From Erythrobacter longus (GTDB taxonomy: Bacteria; Pseudomonadota; Alphaproteobacteria; Sphingomonadales; Sphingomonadaceae), in contig NZ_JMIW01000001.1 of the NCBI RefSeq assembly GCF_000715015.1, positions 496,001-560,000 of the forward strand: 64,000 bases of DNA, written 5' to 3'. The notes below the pieces were generated by a model. The model had not been told where the DNA came from. It ran no database searches and saw only the letters and a list, made by a program, of their open reading frames with translations. Shown here piece by piece: positions 15,314 to 24,448 of this stretch. The position numbers and the translations under genes are program-made. Within the stretch, counting starts at the first letter, position 1; the number at the start of each line of letters is the position of its first letter.

Positions 15314-17212
15314 TTAGCCTTGGACACCCATTCTTGAGATCGACTTTTCAAGCATCAACAATTGCCACAAAGTGCGAGAGTGATCGCTTGTTCCGGAGAT
15401 ATGCGCATCTGCAAGTGAGGCCACCGTCCTACTCTCAATCCATCCAGATTGGACCAAATTCGAGTTTCGCGCGATTGAGCGCACCTCCTTGGCCAAAGGC
15501 CCACGCATCCACGATGCGATCGGCGTAACAAAACCCTGCTTAGGACGGTAGAGGACGTCTTGTGGCAGGTACCGCTCCATACATTTCTTGAGCAGATATT
15601 TACCCGTGGTACCCCGCACGCGCATCGCATCGGGGAGCTTTGCAGCAAACTCGACCAAGCGATGATCCAGCAAGGGTTCGCGCGCTTCAAGGCTCACAGC
15701 CATGCTCGTGCGGTCCACCTTGGTAAGGATGTCCCCAGGCAGCCAAAACGCAAGATCGGCATATTGCGCCCGGTCAAGCCCACTGCGCGCAGGGGCCTTT
15801 TGCATGATAGCGATCAGTTCGTCCTCGGGCCGAAACCCCCCCAGTTTCTGGCGAAAGTCAGAAGTGTAGAGCGATGATCGGATGGCTGGATTCGTGACGC
15901 TTAACGCGTTCGCGTACCCCTCCTCGCCGCTATGAGCCAAAGCCAGCAAGGTGGTCTTTGCCCGCAACGGGCGCGGTGCCCAATCGGCTTTGGGCCATAT
16001 CCGGCCCAGTCCGCCAAACAAACTTCCCCGAACACTTGCAGGAAGAACGGAACGCACGCGCTCTTCGTTGTGATGGAAAACCTGCCTGCGGTAGCCTGCG
16101 AAAGCTTCATCCGCGCCATCGCCAGAAAGCGCGACAGTCACTTTCTCGCGGGCCAACTGGCACACACGCCATGTTGGCAGCGCCGAGGCATCCGCGAATG
16201 GTTCATCGAACATCGCTGCAAGCGCATCGATCTCAGCGAAATCATCCTGGCTCACCGTTCGCGCCTCGTGCAAGGTCCCGAATTTGTCTGCGATTGTCCT
16301 GGCATAGCCCGTCTCATCGAGCGCTTGGACATCGAAACCGATCGAACAGGTTAGCACAGGTTCGCCGCTGGCTTCGCTCATCAAGGCAACAACGCTCGAC
16401 GAATCGACCCCGCCAGATAGAAATGCGCCCAAAGGCACATCTGACACCATCCGGGACTGCACCGCTTCACGCAGCAAGTGCACCAGCTCTGCGGAAAGGT
16501 CCGCCTCTTTGCCCTCGTTTCTCTCAGCAAAGCTGATGTCCCACCACCTGCGCTGCGCAGGCAACGGCTTACCCTGCTCAAGCAGCAGGAAATGCCCCGC
16601 TTGAAGCTTTGATACGCCTTCGAGAATGGAGTGCGTGTCAGGGACATAGCCCCAGGTCATAAACGCATCGAGCGCTTGGGGATTGAGCCGCCGGCGCAAC
16701 AGCGGATGAGTGAGGAGGCCCTTTAGCTCAGAGGCAAAGATCAAGCTGCCATCGGAAAGCTGGCTTAGGAAAAGCGGCTTTACCCCAAACCGGTCACGGG
16801 CAAGAAAAAGCTGGCGTTTGTCCAAATCGTAGAGCGCGAAGGCGAACATGCCATCGAGGCGGGAAAGGCAGTTCGGCCCCCACCGGCGCCACGCGGCAAG
16901 AATGACTTCGGTATCGCCTTGCGTGCGGAAATGGGCCCCTTCCCGCTCCAACTCCGCGCGTAGCTCGCGAAAGTTGTAAATCTCGCCGTTGAAGACGATG
17001 ACTGCCCGACCATCAGCCGAATGCATCGGCTGGGGGGAGCCTTCAAGGTCGATGATTGACAAGCGGCGGTGACCAAGGCCGACACCAAGATCGGTCCAAA
17101 CGCCCGCGCCATCTGGCCCGCGGTGAACCATAGCCTCACACATCCGCTCAACCCGCAAAGGGTCGACCGGTTTTGGCGTCTCAGAGTGAAATATTCCAGC
17201 GATCCCGCACAT
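15314..17212 (-). CDS. XrtA/PEP-CTERM-system asparagine-synthase-like amidotransferase
   Basis: Two-domain glutamine-dependent amidotransferase of the AsnB type (632 aa). The N-terminal Ntn glutaminase has nucleophile C2 (MCGIAGIF) and the FNGEIYNF/RGPDGAG motifs; the C-terminal synthetase domain has the PP-loop SGGVDS at 266-271 and ALSGDGADEAFAGYRR. Members in exosortase loci (TIGR03108-type) are thought to amidate an exopolysaccharide precursor rather than make asparagine; this is family inference. It starts 12 bp after the exosortase stop. The gap to the rpfF-like gene is 229 bp, so it is likely the last gene of the operon. Confidence 0.88.
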   Translation of the reverse strand: MCGIAGIFHSETPKPVDPLRVERMCEAMVHRGPDGAGVWTDLGVGLGHRRLSIIDLEGSPQPMHSADGRAVIVFNGEIYNFRELRAELEREGAHFRTQGDTEVILAAWRRWGPNCLSRLDGMFAFALYDLDKRQLFLARDRFGVKPLFLSQLSDGSLIFASELKGLLTHPLLRRRLNPQALDAFMTWGYVPDTHSILEGVSKLQAGHFLLLEQGKPLPAQRRWWDISFAERNEGKEADLSAELVHLLREAVQSRMVSDVPLGAFLSGGVDSSSVVALMSEASGEPVLTCSIGFDVQALDETGYARTIADKFGTLHEARTVSQDDFAEIDALAAMFDEPFADASALPTWRVCQLAREKVTVALSGDGADEAFAGYRRQVFHHNEERVRSVLPASVRGSLFGGLGRIWPKADWAPRPLRAKTTLLALAHSGEEGYANALSVTNPAIRSSLYTSDFRQKLGGFRPEDELIAIMQKAPARSGLDRAQYADLAFWLPGDILTKVDRTSMAVSLEAREPLLDHRLVEFAAKLPDAMRVRGTTGKYLLKKCMERYLPQDVLYRPKQGFVTPIASWMRGPLAKEVRSIARNSNLVQSGWIESRTVASLADAHISGTSDHSRTLWQLLMLEKSISRMGVQG

Positions 17213-17224
17213 TACAGGTCGCGG

Positions 17225-18256
17225 TTAGCTTATAGTCGCTTGGGCAGCAATCATCGCGGTGACGCCTGCGCAAACGCACAAGGTCAACACGCCTGCAAGC
17301 ACAACGATTGGCCGGGTGAATCCAGAATTGAGCAGAGGTGAAGACGTGAGGCGATCCACTTCTACCGCAGTCCAGCCATAGTCTTCTGGTTCGCGATCAA
17401 AAAATCGCCAGGCAAGGCCAAGGATGAGGGCAACAACGAATGCGAAGAAGAACCAGCCATAAAAGACATGATCAAATCCGGCAGCAAACTCAACGCCTTG
17501 GCTCTGTGCGATATAGATAGTCCCCCACGCTCTGATCCCGTTCGCGATGATCGGCACGATGATCGAAACGGCCATGAACGCGATGCGATGGGACCATTTG
17601 GTAAACCGGGTAAAGGCAACCAGCACGGCCAGTGTCACCATCGCGATCAGGAACCGCACCCCAGAACACGCTTCGGCAACTACGAAAAGCCCGACAGGTG
17701 TGTCGATATAGATGCCATCGAATTGGGCTGGAATGCCGCTCCATTTTGTCAAAACAATTGCGATATGGGCGGTGATAACCTGCAAGGGCTCGATAATCTC
17801 ATCCCCGAACGGCACGAGGAAGACACCAAAACATAGCGGCAATGCAATGACCGTTGAGACGCGTGGCCCAAGGGCCGTGATTGCCAGACCTTGAAGCGCG
17901 CCAACGGCCCCTGCGTGAGCGATGAGATTGGCCCCTGACACCCTGCCAACAAGCCAAAGTCCAAGGCCGGCTGCGAGGACCAGGAGGCCGGGAAGCCATG
18001 GACGCGGATCGACTTTGGCAAGCTCACCCACTTTGAGTGCGATAAGCCAACCGATGATAATCGGAACCAGCAAAATGTGCGAATAGGTGTCGATGTTCCA
18101 CCATTGGTGCACCATCTCTACCCACTCACGCATGGTGACAGTCAGAAGCGCCAAAACGCCAAATACAAGCAAAGCAATCGCCTCACGCCAGGCTTTGCTC
18201 AACCGGCCGGGCGATGAAGGTGTGCTGATGTTTTGCAGTGAAGCCTCATGCGGCAT
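17225..18256 (-). CDS. xrtA: Exosortase A (XrtA), short form without an EpsI domain
   Basis: Polytopic inner-membrane cysteine transpeptidase that processes PEP-CTERM sorting signals. From the ATG at 18256 the product has 343 aa and about eight hydrophobic segments. The catalytic triad is visible as C197 (VAEACSGVRFL), R242 (IANGIRAWGTI) and H263 (GFDHVFYGW). An upstream in-frame ATG at 18349 lies inside the glycosyltransferase gene and gives no membrane features. The start overlaps the glycosyltransferase stop by 11 bp. The protein ends soon after a final hydrophobic stretch (residues ~315-340); many sphingomonad XrtA proteins continue there into an EpsI (DUF3485) domain, absent here. Confidence 0.92.
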   Translation of the reverse strand: MPHEASLQNISTPSSPGRLSKAWREAIALLVFGVLALLTVTMREWVEMVHQWWNIDTYSHILLVPIIIGWLIALKVGELAKVDPRPWLPGLLVLAAGLGLWLVGRVSGANLIAHAGAVGALQGLAITALGPRVSTVIALPLCFGVFLVPFGDEIIEPLQVITAHIAIVLTKWSGIPAQFDGIYIDTPVGLFVVAEACSGVRFLIAMVTLAVLVAFTRFTKWSHRIAFMAVSIIVPIIANGIRAWGTIYIAQSQGVEFAAGFDHVFYGWFFFAFVVALILGLAWRFFDREPEDYGWTAVEVDRLTSSPLLNSGFTRPIVVLAGVLTLCVCAGVTAMIAAQATIS

Positions 18257-19469
18257 TGCGCGGCTCCTCTTCGCCCAAATCAACCAGCATATCGAGCGGC
18301 GCGAGCATCGCGTCCCAATCGTGGTTCTCGAGTACAAATTGTCGGGCATTCTTGCCGATCACTTGCGCCTTTTGCGGGTCTGCCATGATCGCGTCAAAGC
18401 GCTGCGCCATCGCCTCAGCCTCGCTATCGCAAAGGAGCCAATGCGTGTCGTTTTGCCCGTCAATTCCGGTCGCCGCTTCAGGTGTGAGGAGAACCGGACG
18501 TGCCATCGCCATGGCTTCCAGCACCTTGTTTTGTACGCCGCGCGCAATTGTAAGCGGAACCACAACGCAATCAGCGCCTGCAATAAAGGGTCTTACATCA
18601 GGGACCTCGCCCCAAATGGTTACGCCATCGCGCGCCTGATCTTGCAAAAGCTTTGTGGGATTGCGGCCTACGATATGGATTTCTGCGGTGGGATAATCCT
18701 CGCGGTATGCCGCCCAGAATGCCCCAATCGCCCAAAGCGCCGCTTTTTCGTTGGGCGCGTAGTCCATTTGCCCTGTAAACACGAAATGGGGACCGGGCCG
18801 TTTGGCAAGCGCTGCATGTGCCTGCGTCGTAGAAGGATCAAAGAAGCGGGCATCAATCCCGTTTCCGATAACCTTAACATTGGCTTTTGATGGATCGTTC
18901 AACCGCGAGCGAAACAGTTCCGCTTCGTTTTCGCTGATCAGAATGGTTGTATCGGCGCGCCTTGCCAGACGCTCCTCCTCGCGGGCCAGCAGGCGCCCCT
19001 CGCGCGCGTTGAGCCAAACCCGCTGCCCAGCATCGGCATAGTTTTCAAACTTGGCGCTATCCACATCGCACAGGTCGATAACCACGCGTCCGGCAAAATC
19101 ATCGGGAATGTATTGCCCCATTTGCCCAGAGAAGACGAAGATCGTCGTGATGGGCCGAGTTGCAAGGGTTTCGCGAACCCAGTTTTCTAGCCTTGCCCTA
19201 TGAAAAGCAGTGAGGCTCACCGGTTTTCCTGAAAGCACCGCTTCGACGCCTGCGAGCACGAGCGGCTTTGTGCGGTTAACGATGCAGTGCGATGCGGCGA
19301 GCGCGGCGACATCTTTGCCCCCCGCCCTATCCTCGTCCGTTTCAGCAAAACATCCGACGTGCACTGGCGCCAGGCTCGCCAACTTCTTGAGCAAGTGCGC
19401 GCTTCGGATCTTATCCCCCCGATTGGGCGGAAACGGCACGCGGTGTGCAAGAAAGAGAATGTCGCCCAT
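18246..19469 (-). CDS. XrtA-system glycosyltransferase, group 1 (TIGR03087-like)
   Basis: Cytoplasmic GT-B sugar transferase for exopolysaccharide assembly. The 407-aa product starts MGDILFLAHRVPFPPNRGDKIR, the family's typical N-terminus, which decides the ATG at 19469 over an in-frame ATG at 19628. The C-terminal half shows VFTGQMDYAPNEKA, IHIVGRNP, VTIWGEVPDVRPFIAGAD and the nucleotide-sugar motif GVQNKVLEAMAMARPVLLTPEAATGI. The donor and acceptor sugars are not deducible. It sits 13 bp after the FemAB-like gene and overlaps xrtA. Confidence 0.88.
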   Translation of the reverse strand: MGDILFLAHRVPFPPNRGDKIRSAHLLKKLASLAPVHVGCFAETDEDRAGGKDVAALAASHCIVNRTKPLVLAGVEAVLSGKPVSLTAFHRARLENWVRETLATRPITTIFVFSGQMGQYIPDDFAGRVVIDLCDVDSAKFENYADAGQRVWLNAREGRLLAREEERLARRADTTILISENEAELFRSRLNDPSKANVKVIGNGIDARFFDPSTTQAHAALAKRPGPHFVFTGQMDYAPNEKAALWAIGAFWAAYREDYPTAEIHIVGRNPTKLLQDQARDGVTIWGEVPDVRPFIAGADCVVVPLTIARGVQNKVLEAMAMARPVLLTPEAATGIDGQNDTHWLLCDSEAEAMAQRFDAIMADPQKAQVIGKNARQFVLENHDWDAMLAPLDMLVDLGEEEPRNAA

Positions 19470-19482
19470 CGACCCGCCCCTC

Positions 19483-20544
19483 TCACGCAAGTCCGCGGGA
19501 GATAAATGGGCCAAGCGTATTGGCAATCGGCAAGGGCAGCTTTTTCCAAAGCTCGATCTTGCGGGCATAGGCCTCGCTAGTGGGGTCCACATCGCGCGCC
19601 TCAACACCCTCTGGCGTCCATGTCGCATAGGTCAATGGTTGGGGCTCAAACCCCCAATTTTTCTTATATTTGGCAGGCCCGCTGCCTACTTTGGAACGGC
19701 CAAAATCAAACCGTTCCATCCCGCATTTGCGAGCGTGCAGCATCAGCTCATAATACATCAGCTCATTCGCCCTTGCCCCGCGTGCGGCGAAACTGCCCCC
19801 GCCCCAGAACGGTAAAACAGCGCCATTGTGATAAAAGGACAATACACTCGCCAATGGCTTGCCATCGCGAAGGATCGTCAGAATATCGCTCTCACGAGGG
19901 AACGCGCTTAGCATTTCGCGGAACAAGGCCTTTGGAAAAACCGGCGTGCCCAAATTGCGGACACTTTCGGAATAGGCGGCGTAATGCATAGCAAGGTCGT
20001 TGTCGGTGCTTCCGATGGCAAGCGTAAGCCCATTATTGAGCCCCTTGCGCACCTCTGCTCTGGATTTGCGCGGGATTGCGAGCAATTCTGCATCGTCATC
20101 GGCGGCCAGAGCCCGTTCGAACTCGCAGTGTTTATCGGTGACCGCCTGCCAGCCTTCGGGCACGTCGCCGCCGCGCAGTTCGACGCTGCCAAAGCCATGT
20201 TGGGTGGCATAATCTTGCGCTGCGCGGGCAAGCGCGTTTGCAGCTTCCGGGGATTCTGCGCAAATGCCGCCGCCAACGCCAAATCCGCTGGAAACCAGCG
20301 CTTTGCCGAACAGGAAAGAGCGCACCTCTGTAAGAGGCAGCCACCCTCTCACCACGCCAAGCTGCTGCGCTACAAAGCCGCTCGCCCGCTGGCCCGTCGC
20401 CCGCTCTACTGCGAGCAGCCACGGCGTTCGGTGAAACAGGCTTGCACCCATTTCTTTGACAAAGTCATCCACCAGCAGACGGCTTTTCGCGTCCGCAAGG
20501 TCGACGAGCTCAATTTTGAGAGAGAGGCTGACAGGGACATTCAC
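19483..20544 (-). CDS. FemAB-family XrtA/PEP-CTERM-associated protein
   Basis: GNAT-like double-fold (FemAB) protein of 353 aa that may transfer an acyl or aminoacyl group to the exopolysaccharide or a precursor. A GTG start at 20544 is chosen because it overlaps the upstream deacetylase stop as GTGA, while the in-frame ATG at 20631 lies deep inside that gene. Characteristic pieces are FHRTPWLLAVERATG, the basic RKSRAEVRKGLNNGL, a central LASVLSFYHNGAVLPFWGG and the C-terminal FDFGRSKVGSGPAKYKKNWGFEP, which matches the family's end motif. It is followed 13 bp later by the glycosyltransferase. Confidence 0.87.
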   Translation of the reverse strand: MNVPVSLSLKIELVDLADAKSRLLVDDFVKEMGASLFHRTPWLLAVERATGQRASGFVAQQLGVVRGWLPLTEVRSFLFGKALVSSGFGVGGGICAESPEAANALARAAQDYATQHGFGSVELRGGDVPEGWQAVTDKHCEFERALAADDDAELLAIPRKSRAEVRKGLNNGLTLAIGSTDNDLAMHYAAYSESVRNLGTPVFPKALFREMLSAFPRESDILTILRDGKPLASVLSFYHNGAVLPFWGGGSFAARGARANELMYYELMLHARKCGMERFDFGRSKVGSGPAKYKKNWGFEPQPLTYATWTPEGVEARDVDPTSEAYARKIELWKKLPLPIANTLGPFISRGLA

Positions 20545-21473
20545 TGCGCTGCACTCATCTCTGGTCTTGCCACAGGAAAGTCGATGGCACGGCGCGCTTC
20601 GATTTCGGCCAATGCATCCATCCGCCCCCACTCAAACTCGCGCATCAGTTTGCCGAGCTTACCAGCCATTTTATCAAGGTTGGTGTAGTGGCGCAGTTTT
20701 GAACGCAGCGGCGCGTTGTCTAAGCGCGGCTGTGCTGGATCAACTTCCCATGGATGGAAATAGAACACCGCCGGGCGTTCGTCCTCGCTGTTCACTTGAG
20801 AAATGGCCCAGCGTGAAAAAGCGTAAGGCAGGACACGGAAAAAACCCCCTCCCCCTGCGGCCAATCGGCGCGAACCGAGAAGGGCCGTGGTAACCGGGAT
20901 TTCAATCAAGTCTGAGCCTGCAACGGGGCGAAACGTAAATCGCGGCGCCTCGCGCCAACCATAATGGTCGTGCACAACAGGGGCGACACTGGAGGAATAT
21001 GCATAGCCCTGCTCAGCCAGGACCTCGAATGCCCAAAGCGAACGCGGATCAATCGAAAAACTGGGTGCGCGGTAGCCGATGACCGCTTGGCCAGAGGCGT
21101 CTTCGAGGATTTCGCGGGTGATCCGAATGTCGTTTGCGAATTTGGCCGCATCCAATGTAAACACCCGTGCATGGTCGTATCCATGGCTTGCCACTTCGTG
21201 GCCTGCTTCTGCGATCCGGCGGATCACCTGAGGACAACGCTGTGCCACCCATCCAAGGGTGAAGAATGTGGCGCTGACCCCTGCTTCGCCAAACAGGTCA
21301 AGGATACGATCAACGTTCCCTTCAACCCGGCTTTTGAGGCCATCCCAATCAGCGCGCTCAATTACACTTTCAAACGCACCAACTTGAAACCAGTCCTCAA
21401 CATCGACCGACAGGCCGTTGATGATGGTCTGGTTTTCAGCATCCTCGAAAGGAATTGGGCTTTGAGCATTCAT
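20541..21473 (-). CDS. XrtA-system polysaccharide deacetylase (TIGR03006-like)
   Basis: Carbohydrate esterase family 4 NodB-type enzyme that removes N-acetyl groups from polysaccharide. The 310-aa product has the catalytic D24/D27 motif (LSVDVEDWF), TFFTLGW, the metal-binding S-H-x3-H (H97, H101), RAPSFSI (motif 3), and the FYFHPWEVD motif 5 plus a C-terminal DUF3473 tail. There is no signal peptide, so export by another route or a cytoplasmic action is possible. It is 21 bp downstream of the ATPase gene and overlaps the FemAB-like start (GTGA). Confidence 0.9.
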   Translation of the reverse strand: MNAQSPIPFEDAENQTIINGLSVDVEDWFQVGAFESVIERADWDGLKSRVEGNVDRILDLFGEAGVSATFFTLGWVAQRCPQVIRRIAEAGHEVASHGYDHARVFTLDAAKFANDIRITREILEDASGQAVIGYRAPSFSIDPRSLWAFEVLAEQGYAYSSSVAPVVHDHYGWREAPRFTFRPVAGSDLIEIPVTTALLGSRRLAAGGGGFFRVLPYAFSRWAISQVNSEDERPAVFYFHPWEVDPAQPRLDNAPLRSKLRHYTNLDKMAGKLGKLMREFEWGRMDALAEIEARRAIDFPVARPEMSAAQ

Positions 21474-21494
21474 AGCAAAAAGGTCACTCGCAAC

Positions 21495-22763
21495 TTAGGC
21501 CGCCTCGCGGGACCGATCATCCTCAAGCCATTCAATCAGCATGGTGAGCACGTGGCGGAAAGAACGCTCTTGCTCTTCCAGACGCGCTTCAATCCGGCCG
21601 AGTGCCTCGTTCAGATCCTCATCAGATTGCGAATGCGGCATGTTAAGCGACCGGTCAGCGCCCGCTGCCTGAAGTTCGCCAATGGCCGCTTCGAGTTCGG
21701 CAGTGCGCGCATCGCGCTGTGCCATGATGGCAGCGACTTCCGCTGCGGGAACGCTTTCGATCTCGGCCTCGGCTTCTGGCGTTACTGGTACAGCTGGAAC
21801 CGCCATTTCGATGTCGCCTGCAAACGGATCTGGATCGCCGGATTCGTATTGGGCCATTTCAGGCTCAACCGTTTGCGTCTCTTCAAGTTCTAGCGCTGGC
21901 GAAGGCTGATCGACCTCGACTGACGCTGAAGGCGCGCGGCTTCCACCAAGGTGATCTTCGTTCATCTCCTCCAGAACGGCGTCGAGCATACGAACGCCGA
22001 TTTCATCGCGTTCTTCGATCGCACCAAGCAGAAGGATGCGGTTCATAATCTGGTTCACCCGGCGCGGAATGCCATCGGTGGCTTGGTACAAAGCCGGCAA
22101 AAGACCCTCGCCAAGCGATGGCTGGTTCTCCCAACCCACATGGGTCAGCCGGTGGTGGACGTAGTCTTCCAATTCCTCTTCGTCGAGCGCTTCGAGGTGA
22201 TGCGAGGCGATGATACGCTGGCGCAATTGGTCAAGGTTGGGATGATGCGCCAAAGTGCGGCGGAACTCTGGCTGACCCAGCAAAAGGCTTTGCAGCAGAG
22301 GGTGCGATCCCAACTGGAAGTTGGACAGCATCCGCAACTCTTCAAGCGCGGTGAACTCAAGGTTTTGACACTCATCCACGATCAGCAGACAGCGACGCCC
22401 TGCACGCGCCTCATCCTGCAAGAACTGCTCGATAGCGCCCAAAGCGCCGGCCTTATCCTTGCCATCAACAGCAAGGCCAAAGGACTGAGCCACGACTTGA
22501 ATAAGCTCTTCACCATCCAAAGCGGATGTGACCACATGTGCCACGGTCAACGCCTCTGGGTCGATCCGCTCCATCAAATGCGCCACAAGCGTAGATTTAC
22601 CCGCGCCCACTTCGCCAGTGATGACGATAAAGCCTTCACCCTGATTAAGCCCATAGCCGAGATAGCTCATCGCCTTTTTGTGGCTTGCGCTCTCGAAATA
22701 GAACTCAGGATCAGGGGTTAGCTGAAACGGTCGTCCGCTGAAGCCGTAATATTGATCGTACAT
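21495..22763 (-). CDS. XrtA-associated AAA ATPase (ExeA-like, TIGR03015)
   Basis: Cytoplasmic ATPase of 422 aa with the ExeA-like start MYDQYYGFSGRPFQLTPDPEF, Walker A GEVGAGKST and Walker B CLLIVDECQNL, then the arginine-finger region LRQRIIASHHLEAL and PRRVNQIMNRILLLGA. The last third (from ~270) is low-complexity Glu/Pro/Ala-rich and ends in a short coiled-coil with FRHVLTMLIEWLEDD. It probably couples ATP hydrolysis to assembly or regulation of the export apparatus; the exact role is not established. It lies 24 bp downstream of the outer-membrane protein gene. Confidence 0.9.
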   Translation of the reverse strand: MYDQYYGFSGRPFQLTPDPEFYFESASHKKAMSYLGYGLNQGEGFIVITGEVGAGKSTLVAHLMERIDPEALTVAHVVTSALDGEELIQVVAQSFGLAVDGKDKAGALGAIEQFLQDEARAGRRCLLIVDECQNLEFTALEELRMLSNFQLGSHPLLQSLLLGQPEFRRTLAHHPNLDQLRQRIIASHHLEALDEEELEDYVHHRLTHVGWENQPSLGEGLLPALYQATDGIPRRVNQIMNRILLLGAIEERDEIGVRMLDAVLEEMNEDHLGGSRAPSASVEVDQPSPALELEETQTVEPEMAQYESGDPDPFAGDIEMAVPAVPVTPEAEAEIESVPAAEVAAIMAQRDARTAELEAAIGELQAAGADRSLNMPHSQSDEDLNEALGRIEARLEEQERSFRHVLTMLIEWLEDDRSREAA

Positions 22764-22787
22764 GTTTCCTAACGCTCCATGTCTCTC

Positions 22788-24446
22788 TTAGAAATCGTAC
22801 CGGAGGCCCAGCAAAGCTGTGGCCGTGGCGAAATCTTCGTCTGAGAATTCACTATCAAAGTAATCCACTGCAACCGCAGCGCGTGCTGAAAGCCGTCCGG
22901 CGATCGCGCGGCTGTATGCGGCCGATGCGCCAAATGCGGTGAGGTCGCCATTGGGGTCGCCGCTGGTTTCAAACAGGCTGGCGTAGGCGTTGGCAGCGAT
23001 TGTTCCGCTGCGGCCGATGTCACGGCTAAGCGCGCCGGTGACATAATAGCTTTCGTCGACAAGGCCATCGACCGATGCAAGAACGCTGTCTTGTGGTGCG
23101 ATGAAGCTGCGACGGTCATAGCCTGCGCCAATGCTTGCGTTCAGACGGCCAATGCGCTGCTGATAGCTTGCTGCGATACCGCGACCACGAAAGGCAGAGC
23201 TACGGATAGAACCGAGCGGGTTGATAATGCCAACGCCGTCATCGCTTTGCACTAGGCCGCCAAAATCGCCCGAAAGCGGATTGCGCTGCGCCTCGAAATC
23301 GCTCGAAAGCTGTGAAAGCGAATTGCCAAGCACGCCGCCGAAGCCCGAAATGCCGTCATAAACATTGACCGCAAACGAACTGCGCTCGCTTGGGACATAA
23401 GTAAAGGTGCCGTAATAGGTTGTGCTGTCGTACCGGCGACCAACACGGGCCTCCAGGCTGGTGCGTGACGATGGGCGCCAGAGGATCCCAGCGTCCCACA
23501 AAAGCCCATCGACCTCAAATGCGATCAAGCGATCAGAAGCCGTATCAGTGATCAGGCGACCATCATCGCCAAAGACGGGATTGCCATCGATATCACGGAC
23601 CGCATCGCGGCTTGAAACCTCGACGTCTTCATATCCAACGCCGCCGACCAGAGCGAGGGTTGGCGAAACAGGAATGGTGACATCACCGCGCACGAATACA
23701 TCGCGCACGCGCTGATCCAGGTTTGACACGTCTTCCTGAAAACCGCCCGCACTCACCGCAACGCCAATCGGGAGAACATCGCCAGGGCGAGTGCCCACTG
23801 CAAGGCGTCCGCTGTAAGTGGTGCTGTCGTCGAACACATCGACCTGTTCGCCAGCAGAGTTGAACACCGCATCATTGGCTTCGAACCGGTTGTATCCAAC
23901 CCGCGCATTACCGGCGATCTCAAGCGGACCGGCGCGGGTTTGGAAATCCGGGCCGACATAAACGCTGTAAATCTGGTTCGTGGCATCATCGCTAACCAGT
24001 GGGTTGGCAGAGACAGCGCCCCCGCCATCGACGCGTGTGCGACTTGCCAGCGCGCCTGCCTGAAGGGTCAGGTTTTGCGGGATGATAGACAGATATCCGC
24101 GCGCGATCCCGCTCACCGTGTCGGTATCAACTGCATCATCGCCATAGCCGATATTGCGCTCGTAACGCACGGAAACAGAGGCGCCGCTGTTGCGGCCTTG
24201 AATATTCGTATCGACGCCCGCTGCGACCTGCGTGAAGGTCAACGTGTCGCTTTCAGGCGACAATTGCGCCGTCAGGATTTGCGAAACCTCGATGTAAGGT
24301 TGGATAGTGACCGCCCGATCTTGAGAGCCGCCTTGCGAACCGGGGCGATTACCGCCCTGCCCATCTTGCGCAAATGCAGGGTTTGCAGTGGCAATTGCGG
24401 CAATTGCGACCATTCCGGCGAACAGGGTTCCAGTTGTGTGACGCAT
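22788..24446 (-). CDS. XrtA/PEP-CTERM-system outer-membrane beta-barrel protein (TIGR03016-like)
   Basis: The 552-aa product has a signal peptide (MRHTTGTLFAGM, cleavage near FAQDG) and a long run of alternating hydrophobic strands ending in the outer-membrane signature LLGLRYDF with terminal Phe. This fits an outer-membrane secretin-like or AlgE-like barrel for polysaccharide export. The ATG at 24446 was chosen over 24536, which lies in the kinase gene. The mature N-terminus is Gly/Gln/Asn-rich for about 20 residues. It starts three bases after the kinase stop. Confidence 0.85.
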   Translation of the reverse strand: MRHTTGTLFAGMVAIAAIATANPAFAQDGQGGNRPGSQGGSQDRAVTIQPYIEVSQILTAQLSPESDTLTFTQVAAGVDTNIQGRNSGASVSVRYERNIGYGDDAVDTDTVSGIARGYLSIIPQNLTLQAGALASRTRVDGGGAVSANPLVSDDATNQIYSVYVGPDFQTRAGPLEIAGNARVGYNRFEANDAVFNSAGEQVDVFDDSTTYSGRLAVGTRPGDVLPIGVAVSAGGFQEDVSNLDQRVRDVFVRGDVTIPVSPTLALVGGVGYEDVEVSSRDAVRDIDGNPVFGDDGRLITDTASDRLIAFEVDGLLWDAGILWRPSSRTSLEARVGRRYDSTTYYGTFTYVPSERSSFAVNVYDGISGFGGVLGNSLSQLSSDFEAQRNPLSGDFGGLVQSDDGVGIINPLGSIRSSAFRGRGIAASYQQRIGRLNASIGAGYDRRSFIAPQDSVLASVDGLVDESYYVTGALSRDIGRSGTIAANAYASLFETSGDPNGDLTAFGASAAYSRAIAGRLSARAAVAVDYFDSEFSDEDFATATALLGLRYDF

Positions 24447-24448
24447 GA

